This document shows positions 17,779 to 26,359 of a stretch of DNA of 46,589 nt, in pieces. The translations under genes were made by a program, and so were the position numbers. How positions within the stretch are numbered: position 1 is the first letter of the stretch; each line of letters opens with the position of its first letter. Under the pieces are notes generated by a model. That model was not told where the DNA came from. It saw only the letters and a program-made list of their open reading frames with translations, and did no database searches. The stretch spans positions 1-46,589 of the forward strand of contig JAIFLN010000110.1 in the NCBI GenBank assembly GCA_020049045.1, read 5' to 3'. Source of the stretch: Spirochaetota bacterium. GTDB lineage: Bacteria > Spirochaetota > Spirochaetia > JABEVK01.

Positions 17779-18903
17779 ATGAGAATGCTTCATACCGCTG
17801 ACTTGCACCTGGGTAAAGTTCTTCATGAGCAGTCCTTGCTGGAAGACCAGAAGCATGTGCTCGACCAACTTGCCAGCGAACTTGAGAGCGGCGGTTATGA
17901 CCTCTTCGTGGTGGCAGGCGATGTTTTCGACCGCAGCGTACCACCGCCGGAAGCGGTCAGTCTTTGGGATGACTTTCTTTACCGTATCGCGGTCAACCGC
18001 AAACTCGAAACAGTCGTCGTTTCCGGCAATCACGACGGTGCGCAAAGGATGGCCTTCGCTTCCCGGTTTTTTGATCATCACCGCATCCATGTTCGAACCG
18101 GGGTTGAGGGTTTCGATTTACCGCTCACGTTGACCCTCGACGGCGCAGAGTGGGATATCTTTGCCGTACCCTTTCTGCAGGCAGGCACCCTGGAAGCCAA
18201 ACGTGGCCAGGACGAGCCAATGCTGCTGCGCACCCAGCGCGACCTGTGGCAGGAAGCCACGGCACGTCTAGCCAAGGCACGCCGTCCTGGCATTCCCTCC
18301 GTGCTGGTGACCCATCTGTTTACTCTGGGAGGCAAGGAAAGCGACAGCGAGCGGCTTTTTGTGGGAGAGGCCGAACAGATCCCTGCCTCTTGGCTGACCG
18401 GATGGGACGCAGTGGCTCTGGGCCATCTGCACCGTACTCAACAAGCCTCCGCAGAGGTTTGGTACTCGGGCAGTCCTCTGGCCTACTCCTTCAGCGAAGC
18501 CGGTCAGGTAAAGGCAGCTCTGCGGTGGGAGAACGGGATAATCACATCTGTGCCCCTTAATGCATTGAGACCTCTGACCCGCTTGTCAGGCACTTTTGAG
18601 GAATTTGCCCTTGGTGATTATACCGCCTACCGCGATCACTGGTTGGAGCTCACCCTGACAGATCCTGCCTTGGTTCCAGGCCCTCTGGAGCGACTGAGGC
18701 CTCGGTTCCCTGGATTATTGAGCCTCGTTCAGGCGCCTGCCAGGGTCTCGAGTTCCGACTTGACCGAGACGCCTCGGCGGCGGACCGGCGATGTGGCTGC
18801 TGACACTCTCCGTTTCCTGGAAGATGTCGGGCAGTCTGCCGACTCAGCAACGCAGACCCTGATAACCGATTTGGTACGGGAGGCAAGTATTGAGACCCCT
18901 TGA
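17779..18903 (+). CDS. sbcD: SbcD nuclease subunit (Mre11-type)
   Basis: A 374-residue calcineurin-like metallophosphoesterase. The metal-binding motifs are in order: D-L-H-L-G-K near the start, G-D-V-F-D-R (about residue 50), G-N-H-D (about 80), V-T-H-L-F and G-H-L-H-R-T. SbcD is the nuclease of the SbcCD complex, which opens hairpins and cleaves protein-blocked or palindromic DNA ends. The start at 17779 gives M-R-M-L-H-T-A-D-L-H-L-G, matching the usual M-R-I-L-H-T-S-D-W-H-L-G. An ATG at 17770 is also in frame but would overlap the -10 element. Its end overlaps the sbcC start by 14 bp, so the two form an operon. Confidence 0.92.
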   Translation: MRMLHTADLHLGKVLHEQSLLEDQKHVLDQLASELESGGYDLFVVAGDVFDRSVPPPEAVSLWDDFLYRIAVNRKLETVVVSGNHDGAQRMAFASRFFDHHRIHVRTGVEGFDLPLTLTLDGAEWDIFAVPFLQAGTLEAKRGQDEPMLLRTQRDLWQEATARLAKARRPGIPSVLVTHLFTLGGKESDSERLFVGEAEQIPASWLTGWDAVALGHLHRTQQASAEVWYSGSPLAYSFSEAGQVKAALRWENGIITSVPLNALRPLTRLSGTFEEFALGDYTAYRDHWLELTLTDPALVPGPLERLRPRFPGLLSLVQAPARVSSSDLTETPRRRTGDVAADTLRFLEDVGQSADSATQTLITDLVREASIETP

Positions 18904-21772
18904 ACTGCATCTGGCCCATTTTGGTCCCTATGGTGAGGCGGTCCTCAATTTTGAAGCTTTGAACCGTTTGTTTCTCGTCTGCGGGCCTACGGGAGCCGGA
19001 AAAACCACATTGTTTGATGCGCTAACCTATGCCCTCTACGAGCGGACACCCGGCACCCGTGGCGATTTGGGTGAACAACTAGCCAGCCATCATGCTCCGG
19101 AAGGTGCTATACCGTCCGTGAGCCTCCGCTTTTCCCTGGGCAACCAGCAGTGGCGCATTGCACGGACTCTCAGGCACAGGGTCAAAAAGCAGCGGGGTGA
19201 AGGGTACAAGGACCAGGAACCGACGGCACTGCTGGAAGTTCTCAAGGATCATGTGTGGGAAACCTGGACTGGCAAGCGATCAGAGATCAATCAGAAGCTG
19301 GAAGATCTGATCGGTCTGTCGGCGGAAGAATTTGCCAAAATCGTCGTGCTGCCGCAGGGTGACTTTCAGCAGTTTCTAGAAGCCAGCAGCAGCGAACGCG
19401 AGAAAATGCTGCAGAAGCTCTTTCCAGTGGAACTGTATGAACGGCTTGCGGATGGCGTAAAGGGGCGGGCCAAAGTCGTGGAGGAAGCGAGAAAACACTG
19501 GGAGGACCGTTGGCAGGACCTGGTGGCCCGCCTGGGCTCAGCCCCGGACGAACGACCGGAGCTGGAGGCTGCCCTGGCTCAAGCCCAGGCCTTGGCCTTG
19601 CAGGCGGCACAACTGGAAGCTTCCACTTCTGAAGCATTGATTACGCTCAAAGGACTTCACGCCGACTGGCAGGTTCTGTTGCTCAAGAAGGCCGAACAGC
19701 AGTCATGGGAGCAGAAGCGTCCGCAAATGGACGCCGATCGGGCAAGGATCGACAAAGCGCAGAAAGCCCGCCCTCTGGGGACAGACCTCGACAGGCAGGC
19801 ACAGATTCTTTCGGAGGGCCTCAGCCTCAGGGCGGTACAGGACCGAGCCAAGCTGGAACTCGACGGGGTTGAGAAGGGTTTGGCCGAGGTAAAAGCCCGT
19901 GCGGCGGACAACCTTATCAGAGAAGCCCGTCTCGTGGAGCTTCTGAAAGAACGGGGAGCGCTGGAGCAGCAGCTGAAACTATGGACTGACGCACGAACTT
20001 GGGAAGCAAGCGAAGCCAAGGCCGCCGCTGAAGAAACCAGGACGGCCGAAGTTCACCGTACAGCCCACGAGGCTCGAAGCGCTGCAGAGTCGGCCCTTCC
20101 CCCCGAGCCAAAGGGTCCCGGGCTTCAAGAAGCGCTGAACCAGGTCGAATCGGCCCGAATACAACATGAGGCCGAAATCCGCCGGGCTTCGCTAACGGTC
20201 TCCCTCGCAGCTGAAACCGATACCTTCGAAACAGCGGCAGCCGCGGCGGCTTCCGCCGACCAAGAAGCGGCTCTTTGGTCCCAGGTTGTGGAAGCCCTGA
20301 AAGCCGCTTCGCTGGCCCAAACCCTCCAACCGCATCAGCCTTGTCCCGTCTGCGGCTCCACCCAGCACCCTGCTCCAGCCCTTTGGCCGGAGGCCTCTGC
20401 CGAAGCACCTGCCCGCTTGAAAGAAGCCCTCATCGAACAAAGCCGTTGTCAAAAAGCGCTGGCCGTTTCCCAAGACCGACAGGCCGCCCTTTCCCTTCAG
20501 CTGACTCAGCTTCCGCCCCAAGCCATCGACGATTACCAGTCCGCACTCGCTCACCTGCAAAGCCTGCAGTCCTGGATGACCGAAAGGGATCGGGTCCGAG
20601 CCATCGTGGAAACGCGAACCTCCGAGGAAACCTTCGCCTGGCAAGCTTGGCAGTCGGCAACGAAAGCCCGAGAACTGTTGTCACAGAAACGCCAATCGCT
20701 GGCCCAGAACCTTACCACCGATCCTGGCCCGCAACTCGAAGCGTTGAAACTTGAGGAAATTGACTTGCGACGTCGCCTCGATGAGGACAGAAAAAAGCTT
20801 GAGATGTTGGGACGGGACCAAAGCACCCTGACCAGCCGCGTCTCTGAACAAGAAAAGCAGCTGGAGACACAACGCCAAGAGTACGCCAAGCTGCAGGATC
20901 GCCTTTCCTCCGCTGTCACGGCATTGGGGTGGGCTCCCGAAGAACTCAAGACCGCACGGTTGGACGAGTCTATTCTTCTTGGCCTTGAACAAAGGGTGGT
21001 GGCATTCGATCGTGAAACCCACCGCCTGGCCGGCGAGACAGACACCCTTGAAGCCAAATTCCACGACGGAGAACCAGGACCCCTTGCTCCTTTGGCCGAT
21101 GCCCTGGAAGACCATAGACGGGACCGTCAGCTCCATGAATCCGCTGCCAAGGAAAGGGAGTTTGCCCTTCGAGAGCGTGACCGTCTCGAAGAGGAGTTGC
21201 GGGAAGTCAGCCGTGAAAAACAGGCCCTCGAGTCCGATTTTCAACGCCTGGTTCCCCTTGCCAAGACACTCGACGGTTCCAACCCGCTGAACCTGCGGCT
21301 TACCACCTGGGTTCTTGTGCAAGCTCTCGAACAAGTTGCTGCCTCTGCCACCCATCGGCTTTCTAGCATGAGCAGTGGACGTTATGCTCTGAAGGTGCAA
21401 TCTCAAGGATCTGACGGCCGAAAGAACTGGGGGCTGGATCTGGCAGTGGTTGACAGCTACACCGGGCAGGAGCGTGCCGTCGGAACCCTTTCAGGCGGTG
21501 AGAAATTCATGACCAGCATCAGTCTGGCCCTCGGTTTGGCCGATGTCATTCAGGAAAGAGCAGGAGGACTCAAGCTCGAAGCCATTTTTATCGATGAAGG
21601 TTTCGGCACCCTCGATGATCAGAGTCTCGACCGCGCCATGGCCATCCTCCATGACCTGGGCCAGCACCGTTCAGTGGGCCTGATCAGCCATGTGGCCGAA
21701 CTGCGCCAGCGTATTTCCAGCCGCATCGAGGTCGTCAAAGGAAAGAACGGAAGTTGGCTCAAAGTGGAGTGA
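18890..21772 (+). CDS. sbcC: SbcC ATPase subunit (Rad50-type, zinc hook)
   Basis: A 960-residue SMC-like ATPase. Walker A is GPTGAGKTT near residue 35, with the Q-loop/lid region N-Q-K-L-E-D-L-I-G-L. Long coiled coils flank a zinc hook with C485-P-V-C488. The ABC signature is LSGGEKFMTS and Walker B is IFIDEGFGTLDD, both near the C-terminus. It dimerises over DNA ends and gates the SbcD nuclease. The start is TTG at 18890: GGGAGG lies 6 nt upstream, and the protein then begins M-R-P-L-E-L-H-L-A-H-F-G-P-Y as expected for the family. The last 14 bp overlap the convergent gene. Confidence 0.93.
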   Translation: MRPLELHLAHFGPYGEAVLNFEALNRLFLVCGPTGAGKTTLFDALTYALYERTPGTRGDLGEQLASHHAPEGAIPSVSLRFSLGNQQWRIARTLRHRVKKQRGEGYKDQEPTALLEVLKDHVWETWTGKRSEINQKLEDLIGLSAEEFAKIVVLPQGDFQQFLEASSSEREKMLQKLFPVELYERLADGVKGRAKVVEEARKHWEDRWQDLVARLGSAPDERPELEAALAQAQALALQAAQLEASTSEALITLKGLHADWQVLLLKKAEQQSWEQKRPQMDADRARIDKAQKARPLGTDLDRQAQILSEGLSLRAVQDRAKLELDGVEKGLAEVKARAADNLIREARLVELLKERGALEQQLKLWTDARTWEASEAKAAAEETRTAEVHRTAHEARSAAESALPPEPKGPGLQEALNQVESARIQHEAEIRRASLTVSLAAETDTFETAAAAAASADQEAALWSQVVEALKAASLAQTLQPHQPCPVCGSTQHPAPALWPEASAEAPARLKEALIEQSRCQKALAVSQDRQAALSLQLTQLPPQAIDDYQSALAHLQSLQSWMTERDRVRAIVETRTSEETFAWQAWQSATKARELLSQKRQSLAQNLTTDPGPQLEALKLEEIDLRRRLDEDRKKLEMLGRDQSTLTSRVSEQEKQLETQRQEYAKLQDRLSSAVTALGWAPEELKTARLDESILLGLEQRVVAFDRETHRLAGETDTLEAKFHDGEPGPLAPLADALEDHRRDRQLHESAAKEREFALRERDRLEEELREVSREKQALESDFQRLVPLAKTLDGSNPLNLRLTTWVLVQALEQVAASATHRLSSMSSGRYALKVQSQGSDGRKNWGLDLAVVDSYTGQERAVGTLSGGEKFMTSISLALGLADVIQERAGGLKLEAIFIDEGFGTLDDQSLDRAMAILHDLGQHRSVGLISHVAELRQRISSRIEVVKGKNGSWLKVE

Positions 21773-21791
21773 CCACGGCCACCACCTTGAG
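21758..21791. terminator. Imperfect inverted repeat at the sbcC / glycan-protein convergent overlap
   Basis: CTCAAAGTGG (21758-21767) and CCACCTTGAG (21782-21791) pair with one mismatch around a 14-nt loop, and span both stop codons. There is no T-tract, so it may be a weak bidirectional transcript end or simply chance within coding sequence. Confidence 0.25.
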
Positions 21792-24700
21792 AGCGCCTGC
21801 CAGAGGAATGACATCGGTGCTCATTGACCAACCAGCAGCCGTCTGTACTTTGACAGAGGCCACAGCTCCGCGCGAATAGGAAAACGGAATTCTCTGATAG
21901 GTAAACTCAAGGCAACCATCGACAGGAATTTCCTCCCTATCCAGAAGGATAGGATTGAAAGACAACTTTCCTTGCTTCCACCTCAGTCCCAGCTCTCCCC
22001 AGCGGGTGAGTATCTCCTCCTTGACCTGGCCGGTCATACCCGGCTGCTGCGCACCACCCTCACCGGCCGTATGGGAATAGGGATCAAAAGGAAAGGCTCC
22101 ATACTCCGCAGGAGTTTTGTGGTAACCAAGGCCGGATCGGATATCACGGTAGAGAAGCTTGAGAGCTTCCAAGTGAGGAGATTTCTGATCAGCCGCCGAA
22201 AAAACAATTTCCTGAACGGCCAGCAACAATTTGGCTACCATGTGCCAGTAAATACAACCCAAACCTTCGTAGCCGAACATGGCTCCCGATCGTCCTGTGA
22301 ATTCTTTGTGCCCAAGTAGCCGCTCATAAGCATCGGCCACCGCGGCTGCGCCTAAGTCCCCGCTCAGGGCCGCTTCGACGTCGTAGCGGTTGGCCAGCTG
22401 CGGAGCAAAGCGGACTTTGCCGTCTGCCTGTACCTCCAGAAGATCCCGCCGGCCTGCTTTCAACAAATTCTGCACCGGCTCCAAGGCGAGAGCTTTGTCA
22501 TCAAGGACATTCTTTTCTAAGAATCCGGGAAGTCTGCGGTCGGGGTAAAGCAGATAACTGTTTCTCCGCTTGTCAAAGATAGCACTGTCTTTCAGGGCCT
22601 TGCCCAAAGACACAGCCTGGGCCGGGTCCAAAAGACCACTGGAAAGAATGGCGACCTGACCCTCGAGCATGGGGTAAAGGTAGGAGACTTCGGCCTTGCC
22701 CAAGGACAGTGTCAACAGGTTGTAACTATGATACAAACCGTCGGTGCGGAGGTTATGATTCAAGGTAGAATCGACCCAGGGCATAATGTGCCGGAGAAAG
22801 GAGCGAAGCGTTCCAAACGGCATTTTTCGCATGGTACGGGAGGACCAACCGGCGTACAGTGATACCCGCCAATCCTCCAGAATGCTACCGGCTCGGTCCA
22901 TCCAGAGGCGCCGGGCTGAAGGATCGGTGACGGCGTTCAGCGAGTGCCCCACCGAAAGTGCTTCGAGGGCCTCGAGAGCAGCAGCCGTTTCCTCGGGAAG
23001 ATCGAAGGCCTCGTCGAGAAATGGCAGGTTCTGCAGAAAAACCATCAGTCGACGGAAAGCCCCCAACGTCACCAGTGACAGACCGTTGCCGACAAGAGCA
23101 TTGTTGGCATCATTCCACTCGGGGCGCTGGGTATTCATCCAGATGCCACCCCCAGGAATCAGATTTCCGAATTTCGAAACCAGGATGGTCACCAGCTTTT
23201 CGGCCAGCGTCGCTAAAACAGGAGTTCCCTGGGCATCGGGTATCAATTTTCCATCGGCACCAACCGATGTAGCACGGGCCATAATCCGCCGATGGGCTTC
23301 GTGATCAAAGTCAATGGTGGCCTTCGGATGAGCCGAAATCTCAGCGTAACTCTTGATGCGGTAGGGTACATCTGCAAAAGCAAAGACCGGCCGCTGCCAA
23401 AGATCAGCTAACAGGCCCGGTTCCATAGCCTGGGCTGCCTCGAGAAATTTCAGCAGATAGACAACTTGATGGTCGCCCCAATAGCCGATAAAACTCCAAG
23501 GATCGTCAGCTTCGATCGTTTCCCAGTCGATACCGTCACGGGTGATCCGATAAGGGTTATACCCATCGGCTGTCATAGCACTTAAAAATGTCGAGATCAT
23601 GGAGCCCAGATATTCCGGCTGACTTGCGGCCAACGCTTCCCAGTTCTGAAAAATATCCCGCCAGTTGCCCTGATGATTCATGACACGCTGCCCCTGAGCG
23701 TCACGAACCCGGATCGAGAACTTGTTCCAAGGGCGGCTGGGGTCACCGTGGCGGCGGCTGAAGGTTAACGGAAGATACTCCCGCACAAGCCTCTCCAGCT
23801 GAGGGTCGCTCCTTCTAGCGGCCTCCAGAACGGCCTGACGATTGAAATTGCCCTCCAAGCCGGCAAGCAGTCGGTTCAGGGGTTCAGCCATCGCTCGGTT
23901 ACGCTGTACGACAAATCGTGTCAAATCGTCACGGTCCCAGGAAGTACCAGAAGGGAAGACTCCTCCCCGCATGATATTGAACAGGACATTGGCCGTATGG
24001 TGGACAGCGGGCATTTCATTTCCCGAACTCTGAAACCCGTCGGCGCGGTCCAGCAGCTCATCCAGTCCCCTCGTATTTTCCTTCAGAGCCGCTTCAATCT
24101 CCTGAGGGGTTCCCTCCCCCCGCTCCAGTCGTGCCGCCAAATCGGCAGTCCGGGCCTGAGACAGCGGCCCGTCCACCACCTGATACCAAACAAGGTCAGT
24201 CTGTTCAACTTTCGCCTCGAAGTTCATCAGGTACGCACTCCGTTGACCCCGGGTCAGAAGTTCCGTTTCCACCTCTTCACCGGCCGCAAAAGATTCGATT
24301 TGACGGGGAGATAGAAGAGTCTTCACCCCTCGCGGCCCAGTTGACCAAACGGTTAATGCCTCCAGCGATTCCTTGGGCTCGGCGCGGTCCCACAGTTGAG
24401 CATACATGGTGAATACCCCAAGCCGCCCCGCTGCCAAACCCTCGTTCCACTTGTAGGCATCCGCCAAAGAAGAGAAAGTGCTGTAAGTGGCATTTGTGAG
24501 TCCGGCTGGCAGCAGGTTGACCAAGCCATCAAGAACCTGAACGGCTTCAGGTCGCACCAAACTGCACAGAGAAGCTTTGCGGACAAGCCCCAAGCCCCCT
24601 GAAGAGGACCATTCCTGCCGGAAACACAAATTCCCTGCCGGGTGTATCTCCTCAAAAATCAGGCGGGTACCAGTTCGATTTTTGTAGAGGTTCCTCGCAC

Positions 24701-25013
24701 CAGAGACAGCTCCAGGACGGCGGGCAAAGGGCTCCCAGAGGGAGGTCTGTCCCTCGGCCCCTGACCGAATCCAGGTGCGAGGGCCGGTTGTCTCCCAACG
24801 GTTATGGATTTTATCAACGGTCTCATAGGGAAAAAAGGAATGCTCGGGGTCCCCCCTGCCCGCTGCCAAAGAGCCATTGGTCGAGACAAAGGCCCAAAGG
24901 TCAGAATCACCGGTCAGGGCGATAAAAAACGGCGCCATGCGGTCATAGTCACCAATGCGGTACCATCTCTCACCGTCCAGTGTTACGAACGATCCAGAGG
25001 GAAAAGAATTCAT
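21759..25013 (-). CDS. Large cytoplasmic protein of unknown function, possibly an (alpha/alpha)6 glycoside hydrolase or phosphorylase
   Basis: A 1084-residue protein without signal peptide or membrane segment. The N-terminal third (to about residue 320) looks beta-rich; the rest is helical and punctuated by strongly motif-like blocks: G-Y-W-G-D-H-Q-V-V-Y, a T-I-D-F-D-H-E block, I-P-G-G-G-I-W-M-N-T-Q-R-P-E-W-N-D-A-N-N, F-G-Y-E-G-L-G-C-I-Y-W-H-M and P-G-M-T-G-Q-V-K-E-E-I. The W-N-D-A-N-N element recalls the W-N-D-G of GH94-type phosphorylases and the clan's beta-sandwich plus helical-barrel layout, but I cannot assign a family or substrate. The divergent ROK regulator supports a carbohydrate role. 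ATG 25013 is preceded by AAGGTGGAG. A TTGACA promoter and a palindrome at the predicted start point indicate tight repression. Its 3' end overlaps sbcC by 14 bp. Confidence 0.75.
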   Translation of the reverse strand: MNSFPSGSFVTLDGERWYRIGDYDRMAPFFIALTGDSDLWAFVSTNGSLAAGRGDPEHSFFPYETVDKIHNRWETTGPRTWIRSGAEGQTSLWEPFARRPGAVSGARNLYKNRTGTRLIFEEIHPAGNLCFRQEWSSSGGLGLVRKASLCSLVRPEAVQVLDGLVNLLPAGLTNATYSTFSSLADAYKWNEGLAAGRLGVFTMYAQLWDRAEPKESLEALTVWSTGPRGVKTLLSPRQIESFAAGEEVETELLTRGQRSAYLMNFEAKVEQTDLVWYQVVDGPLSQARTADLAARLERGEGTPQEIEAALKENTRGLDELLDRADGFQSSGNEMPAVHHTANVLFNIMRGGVFPSGTSWDRDDLTRFVVQRNRAMAEPLNRLLAGLEGNFNRQAVLEAARRSDPQLERLVREYLPLTFSRRHGDPSRPWNKFSIRVRDAQGQRVMNHQGNWRDIFQNWEALAASQPEYLGSMISTFLSAMTADGYNPYRITRDGIDWETIEADDPWSFIGYWGDHQVVYLLKFLEAAQAMEPGLLADLWQRPVFAFADVPYRIKSYAEISAHPKATIDFDHEAHRRIMARATSVGADGKLIPDAQGTPVLATLAEKLVTILVSKFGNLIPGGGIWMNTQRPEWNDANNALVGNGLSLVTLGAFRRLMVFLQNLPFLDEAFDLPEETAAALEALEALSVGHSLNAVTDPSARRLWMDRAGSILEDWRVSLYAGWSSRTMRKMPFGTLRSFLRHIMPWVDSTLNHNLRTDGLYHSYNLLTLSLGKAEVSYLYPMLEGQVAILSSGLLDPAQAVSLGKALKDSAIFDKRRNSYLLYPDRRLPGFLEKNVLDDKALALEPVQNLLKAGRRDLLEVQADGKVRFAPQLANRYDVEAALSGDLGAAAVADAYERLLGHKEFTGRSGAMFGYEGLGCIYWHMVAKLLLAVQEIVFSAADQKSPHLEALKLLYRDIRSGLGYHKTPAEYGAFPFDPYSHTAGEGGAQQPGMTGQVKEEILTRWGELGLRWKQGKLSFNPILLDREEIPVDGCLEFTYQRIPFSYSRGAVASVKVQTAAGWSMSTDVIPLAGALKVVAVVTPL

Positions 25014-25024
25014 TTCTCCACCTT

Positions 25025-25041
25025 ACTTGCACCGTGCAAGT
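25025..25041. promoter_or_regulatory. Perfect 17-bp palindrome, probable ROK operator
   Basis: ACTTGCACCGTGCAAGT is perfectly symmetric about one central C. It begins at about +1 or +2 of the predicted minus-strand transcript of the 1084-residue gene and ends just before its Shine-Dalgarno sequence, a classical repressor position. The adjoining T8 run (25041-25048) would make a terminator-like hairpin on the plus strand, but no plus-strand gene needs one here. Confidence 0.6.
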
Positions 25042-25048
25042 TTTTTTT

Positions 25049-25077
25049 AGAATGAACCCGACTTGGCCTGCTGTCAA
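25049..25077 (-). promoter_or_regulatory. Promoter of the 1084-residue glycan-type gene
   Basis: On the minus strand there is a perfect TTGACA (25077-25072), a 17-bp spacer and CATTCT (25054-25049). Transcription would start near 25042, directly against the ACTTGCAC palindrome, leaving a leader of about 29 nt with a good Shine-Dalgarno sequence. Confidence 0.6.
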
Positions 25078-25102
25078 CGAGAATCGGGGACACGGAAGGA
25101 CC

Positions 25103-25131
25103 TTGCATTTTCTATAGCACCAGCTTACAAC
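25103..25131 (+). promoter_or_regulatory. Promoter of the ROK regulator gene
   Basis: TTGCAT (25103-25108) and TACAAC (25126-25131) are 17 bp apart. The start would be near 25138, inside a second perfect palindrome. Confidence 0.45.
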
Positions 25132-25142
25132 CATCGGATGGT
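25130..25142. promoter_or_regulatory. Perfect 13-bp palindrome at the ROK gene start point
   Basis: ACCATCGGATGGT is symmetric about a central G and overlaps the predicted ROK transcription start, just before the Shine-Dalgarno GGTGGAG (25146-25152). Its sequence differs from the ACTTGCAC palindrome, so it may bind a different regulator or be chance. Confidence 0.35.
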
Positions 25143-25156
25143 CAGGGTGGAGTAAC

Positions 25157-26359
25157 TTGCAAACCACGAATCCGAACAGCCAGCGCCGCAACAACCTCGC
25201 AGTCCTGGCCAGAGCCATCTGGAAGAAACCAGGAATCAGCCGTAGAGAACTAGTTGAGCGATTTGACATCGACGAATCGAGCGTTTCCCGCCTTGTTGCT
25301 CTCCTGCTGGAAATGGGATTGGTGGAGAGTTCAGGAGTTATTGAAGGTAACGTAACCACGGGAATATCCACAGGAGGGCGCCGTCGCATCGCCTTGAAGA
25401 TTGCCGCTTCCTACGGCCAAGTGTGGGGACTGACTCTCTGGAGAGACCAGGTCCGGGTCACTCTAGTCGATATCCAGGGAGAGCCCCTTAAAACTGCAGA
25501 ATACCATCTGGGTCCCTATGCTGGTAATTGGATTGATTACTTTCAGCGTGCTTTGGGGCTTGCGGTCAACCTCGCGGCAGAGGTCTGTCCCCAACTGCCA
25601 CTCCTGGGGATTGGGTTTGCGGTTCCAGGTTGGGTTGACTCCGAGACAGCAACCATACGGTATTCTGATGAGTTTGGACTGGTAGAGCAGGTCTGTCCCC
25701 AGTTTTGGAATTCGGATTTCCCCGTTCTATGGGAGAATGATGCCAATTGCGGTGCCTGGTGCGGGCTGGATAAACAGGAGAGCTCAGCCGATGAAATCTT
25801 TGTTCTAGGCCGCTTCCTCGAACAAGGGCCCATGGGACTGCCCAGTGAACTCTCGATTGGCTTCGGTCTCATCATTGATGGAAAGGTATTTCGAGGGTGG
25901 CGCCACAAGGCCGGTGAATTCTTATCTGCCCTCTGGAACCCCGGACACATCAACCCGTTTGGTGTGCCGGATGAAACCTTTGGCCGGTCGAGAACAGATT
26001 CCGAAGCTTTTCTATCCACAGTGACGGACCTGGTTCGCAACCTCCGATTTGCAACACAATTTCTGGATCCCAGGCAAATCCATCTGGGGGGAGACCTTAA
26101 GCATCGGCACCAAGACGTACTGACAGCTTGTTCCAACCTTGGCTGGGCCCAAGCGTTCAAACTGTTGAAAGCAGGCTCTCCCCATGTCGATGAGGTCAGC
26201 CTGGGGGCGGCGAGATTGGTCCTTGACGGGCTTTTTCAGTCACCTTCCGCTAAGAGGTTCTCCTTATTCAACGGTTACGCTACCGGACGTCATGATCCAT
26301 TGTGGCGCGGAACCCGACTCGAGAACCTCAACCCTCCAGTTCCTCAAGATATGCCGTAA
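25157..26359 (+). CDS. ROK-family transcriptional regulator lacking the zinc motif
   Basis: A 400-residue protein with an N-terminal MarR/NagC-type winged helix (about residues 20-75; I-S-R-R-E-L-V-E-R-F-D-I-D-E-S-S-V-S-R-L). The ROK sugar-binding fold follows. E-N-D-A-N-C-G-A-W corresponds to the E-N-D-A-N block, and the ROK glycine segment is G-H/R-H-K-A-G-E-F. The usual CxCGxxGCxE zinc site after it is missing, replaced by S-A-L-W-N-P-G-H-I-N. The start is TTG at 25157 with GGTGGAG 4 nt upstream. It is divergent from the 1084-residue gene and probably represses it, releasing on sugar binding. Its last 32 bp overlap the convergent valS, and the C-terminal tail past about residue 375 may be unstructured extension. 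Confidence 0.87.
   Translation: MQTTNPNSQRRNNLAVLARAIWKKPGISRRELVERFDIDESSVSRLVALLLEMGLVESSGVIEGNVTTGISTGGRRRIALKIAASYGQVWGLTLWRDQVRVTLVDIQGEPLKTAEYHLGPYAGNWIDYFQRALGLAVNLAAEVCPQLPLLGIGFAVPGWVDSETATIRYSDEFGLVEQVCPQFWNSDFPVLWENDANCGAWCGLDKQESSADEIFVLGRFLEQGPMGLPSELSIGFGLIIDGKVFRGWRHKAGEFLSALWNPGHINPFGVPDETFGRSRTDSEAFLSTVTDLVRNLRFATQFLDPRQIHLGGDLKHRHQDVLTACSNLGWAQAFKLLKAGSPHVDEVSLGAARLVLDGLFQSPSAKRFSLFNGYATGRHDPLWRGTRLENLNPPVPQDMP

Noticed and set aside
25025-25048. Plus-strand intrinsic terminator (palindrome followed by eight T)
   Set aside because: No plus-strand gene lies upstream, and the position at +1 of the minus-strand promoter fits an operator better. A terminator for antisense RNA cannot be fully excluded.
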